This document shows positions 4,979 through 5,906 of a DNA stretch of 5,906 nucleotides, in pieces (the first letter of the stretch is position 1; every line of letters starts with the position of its first letter). This stretch comes from an uncultured Chloroflexota bacterium. GTDB taxonomy: Bacteria; Chloroflexota; Anaerolineae; Aggregatilineales; Phototrophicaceae. The stretch spans positions 1-5,906 of the forward strand of contig CALBRY010000332.1 of NCBI GenBank assembly GCA_937927665.1, in the 5' to 3' direction. The position numbers and the translations under genes were made by a program. The notes beneath the pieces were generated by a model. It was not told the origin of the DNA. It worked only from the letters and a program-made list of their open reading frames with translations, and did no database searches.

Positions 4979-5906
4979 TTACGTTTCTTGCAGCACGCGC
5001 CGCGCGATCACCATGCGCTGCACTTCGCTCGTGCCTTCGCCGATCGTCATCAAACGCTGATCGCGGTAGATGCGCTCAACGGGAAATTCGCGGCTGTAGC
5101 CATAGCTGCCGTGAATCTGAATCGAATTGCGGGCGGTTTTTTCAGCAACTTCGCTCGCCATCAGTTTGCCCATCGCCGCCTGTTTGCTGAAATCCTTGCC
5201 GTTGTCTTTCAGCCACGCGGCGCGGAAGACCATCAGGCGCGCGGCTTCGATCTCCATCGCGGCGTCGGCGATCATCCACTGGATCGCTTGATATTCCGCG
5301 ATCGGTTTGCCGAAAGCGTGACGCTGTTTCGCATACTTGACGGCTTCTTCGTGTGCGGCTTGCGCCAAGCCGACGCTCAACGCGCCGATGCCGATTCGCC
5401 CGTTATCGAGTGTTTGTAAGGTTTGCGCCAAGCCGCGCCCCTCCGGTCCCAAAACTGAATCAGCAGGAACGCGGACGTTTTCAAATGTGATCATGTAGGT
5501 GGGAGAGGCTTTTAAGCCCATTTTCTTTTCCGGCGGGTGAATCGTCACGCCGGGGAGATCGGTTTCGACCAGCATCATCGACATCCCGCGCGATCCGGCG
5601 TCGCGGTCGGTGCGGAGCATGACCGTAATTACAGGGGCGATCCCCGCGTTGGTGATCCACGCCTTATTGCCGTTGACGATCCACGAATCGCCATCGCGGA
5701 CGGCGTAGGTTTGCGCGCCCTGTAAATCGCTGCCCGCCTGCGGTTCTGTTAATGCCAGCGACCCTAGAAAATCACCGCTCAATAACTTGGGAAAATATCT
5801 CTCTTTTTGCGCGGCTGTCCCCCAACGGCTGATCGGCGCGCAGCCGAGTCCATTGTGCGCCGCGATACTGAGGGCGGTCGATCCACACGCGCGCCCCAAT
5901 TCTTCA
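4979..5906 (-). CDS. Acyl-CoA dehydrogenase, C-terminal part (5' end outside window)
   Basis: FAD-dependent enzyme that oxidises acyl-CoA to trans-2-enoyl-CoA and passes electrons to electron-transfer flavoprotein. The frame runs off the window edge: the last bases read EELGRACGSTALS, the normal interior of the N-terminal helical domain. The TTG at 5899 is therefore not a true start, and roughly 70-80 residues are missing. Counting from that TTG, ALTEPQAGSD (49-58) and NGNKAWITNAG (76-86) are the FAD/substrate-binding middle domain. GRIGIGALSVGLAQ (168-181), RHAFGKPIAEYQAIQWMIAD (193-212) and IHGSYGYSREFPVERIYRD (262-280) are the C-terminal helical domain. E288 in TIGEGTSEVQR stands where short- and medium-chain enzymes have the catalytic glutamate, which suggests a butyryl-CoA or short-chain type. 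Chain length specificity is not provable here. The following peroxiredoxin gene is on the same strand but behind a hairpin. Confidence 0.93.
   Translation of the reverse strand, partial: EELGRACGSTALSIAAHNGLGCAPISRWGTAAQKERYFPKLLSGDFLGSLALTEPQAGSDLQGAQTYAVRDGDSWIVNGNKAWITNAGIAPVITVMLRTDRDAGSRGMSMMLVETDLPGVTIHPPEKKMGLKASPTYMITFENVRVPADSVLGPEGRGLAQTLQTLDNGRIGIGALSVGLAQAAHEEAVKYAKQRHAFGKPIAEYQAIQWMIADAAMEIEAARLMVFRAAWLKDNGKDFSKQAAMGKLMASEVAEKTARNSIQIHGSYGYSREFPVERIYRDQRLMTIGEGTSEVQRMVIARRVLQET

Noticed and set aside
4988..5725. Frames of 143 and 62 codons on the + strand across the acyl-CoA dehydrogenase
   Set aside because: Both are shadows of a long conserved enzyme on the - strand and show no recognisable domain.
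5897..5899. TTG as the start of the acyl-CoA dehydrogenase
   Set aside because: The frame stays open to the window edge and the residues before it (EE) continue a conserved EEL-x-RACGSTALS helix, so the gene is simply cut by the window.

Overview
The window looks like a piece of a bacterial chromosome, most likely from the phylum Chloroflexota (Anaerolineae-like). That placement is an inference. It rests on a small STAS/SpoIIAA-like protein of a type I associate with that phylum, on copies of a CCGCAGAG-type palindromic repeat, and on a sugar importer operon without its own ATPase. No rRNA, tRNA, CRISPR array, transposase or phage gene is visible.

Left part (1-811): the last 24 codons of a gene end at 75 and are followed by a good intrinsic terminator (112-153). 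A 142-residue STAS-like protein follows at 253-681. Its C-terminal end resembles the end of the truncated upstream gene, so the two are probably tandem paralogues. A plausible sigma70-type promoter lies at 724-752.

Middle part (812-4040, + strand): a carbohydrate ABC importer operon of the CUT1/MalEFG type. It encodes a secreted substrate-binding protein, then a MalF/UgpA-like permease, then a MalG/UgpE-like permease. The permease genes overlap by ATGA. A strong 25-bp imperfect hairpin made of 9-bp repeats sits between the binding-protein gene and the first permease gene, where malE-malF carries REP elements in E. coli. It is a candidate for uneven expression of the operon. No ATPase gene is present, so a shared MsmX/MalK-like ATPase encoded elsewhere is expected. 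The transported sugar cannot be read from the sequence.

Convergent junction (4041-4370): a broken DUF433 (VapB45-like) antitoxin gene, with an apparent single-base loss and a short internal deletion and no recognisable toxin beside it. A second copy of the CCGCAGAG palindrome follows and probably acts as a terminator between the converging transcripts.

Right part (4371-5906, - strand): a PrxQ/BCP-type peroxiredoxin with its own likely start, Shine-Dalgarno and promoter. Upstream of it in the reading direction lie a terminator hairpin and the C-terminal three quarters or so of an acyl-CoA dehydrogenase that runs off the window edge.

I found no convincing new multi-gene system. The most useful observations are the paired palindromic repeats in two different positions, the decayed antitoxin, the altered peroxidatic loop of the peroxiredoxin, and the tandem STAS-like genes.
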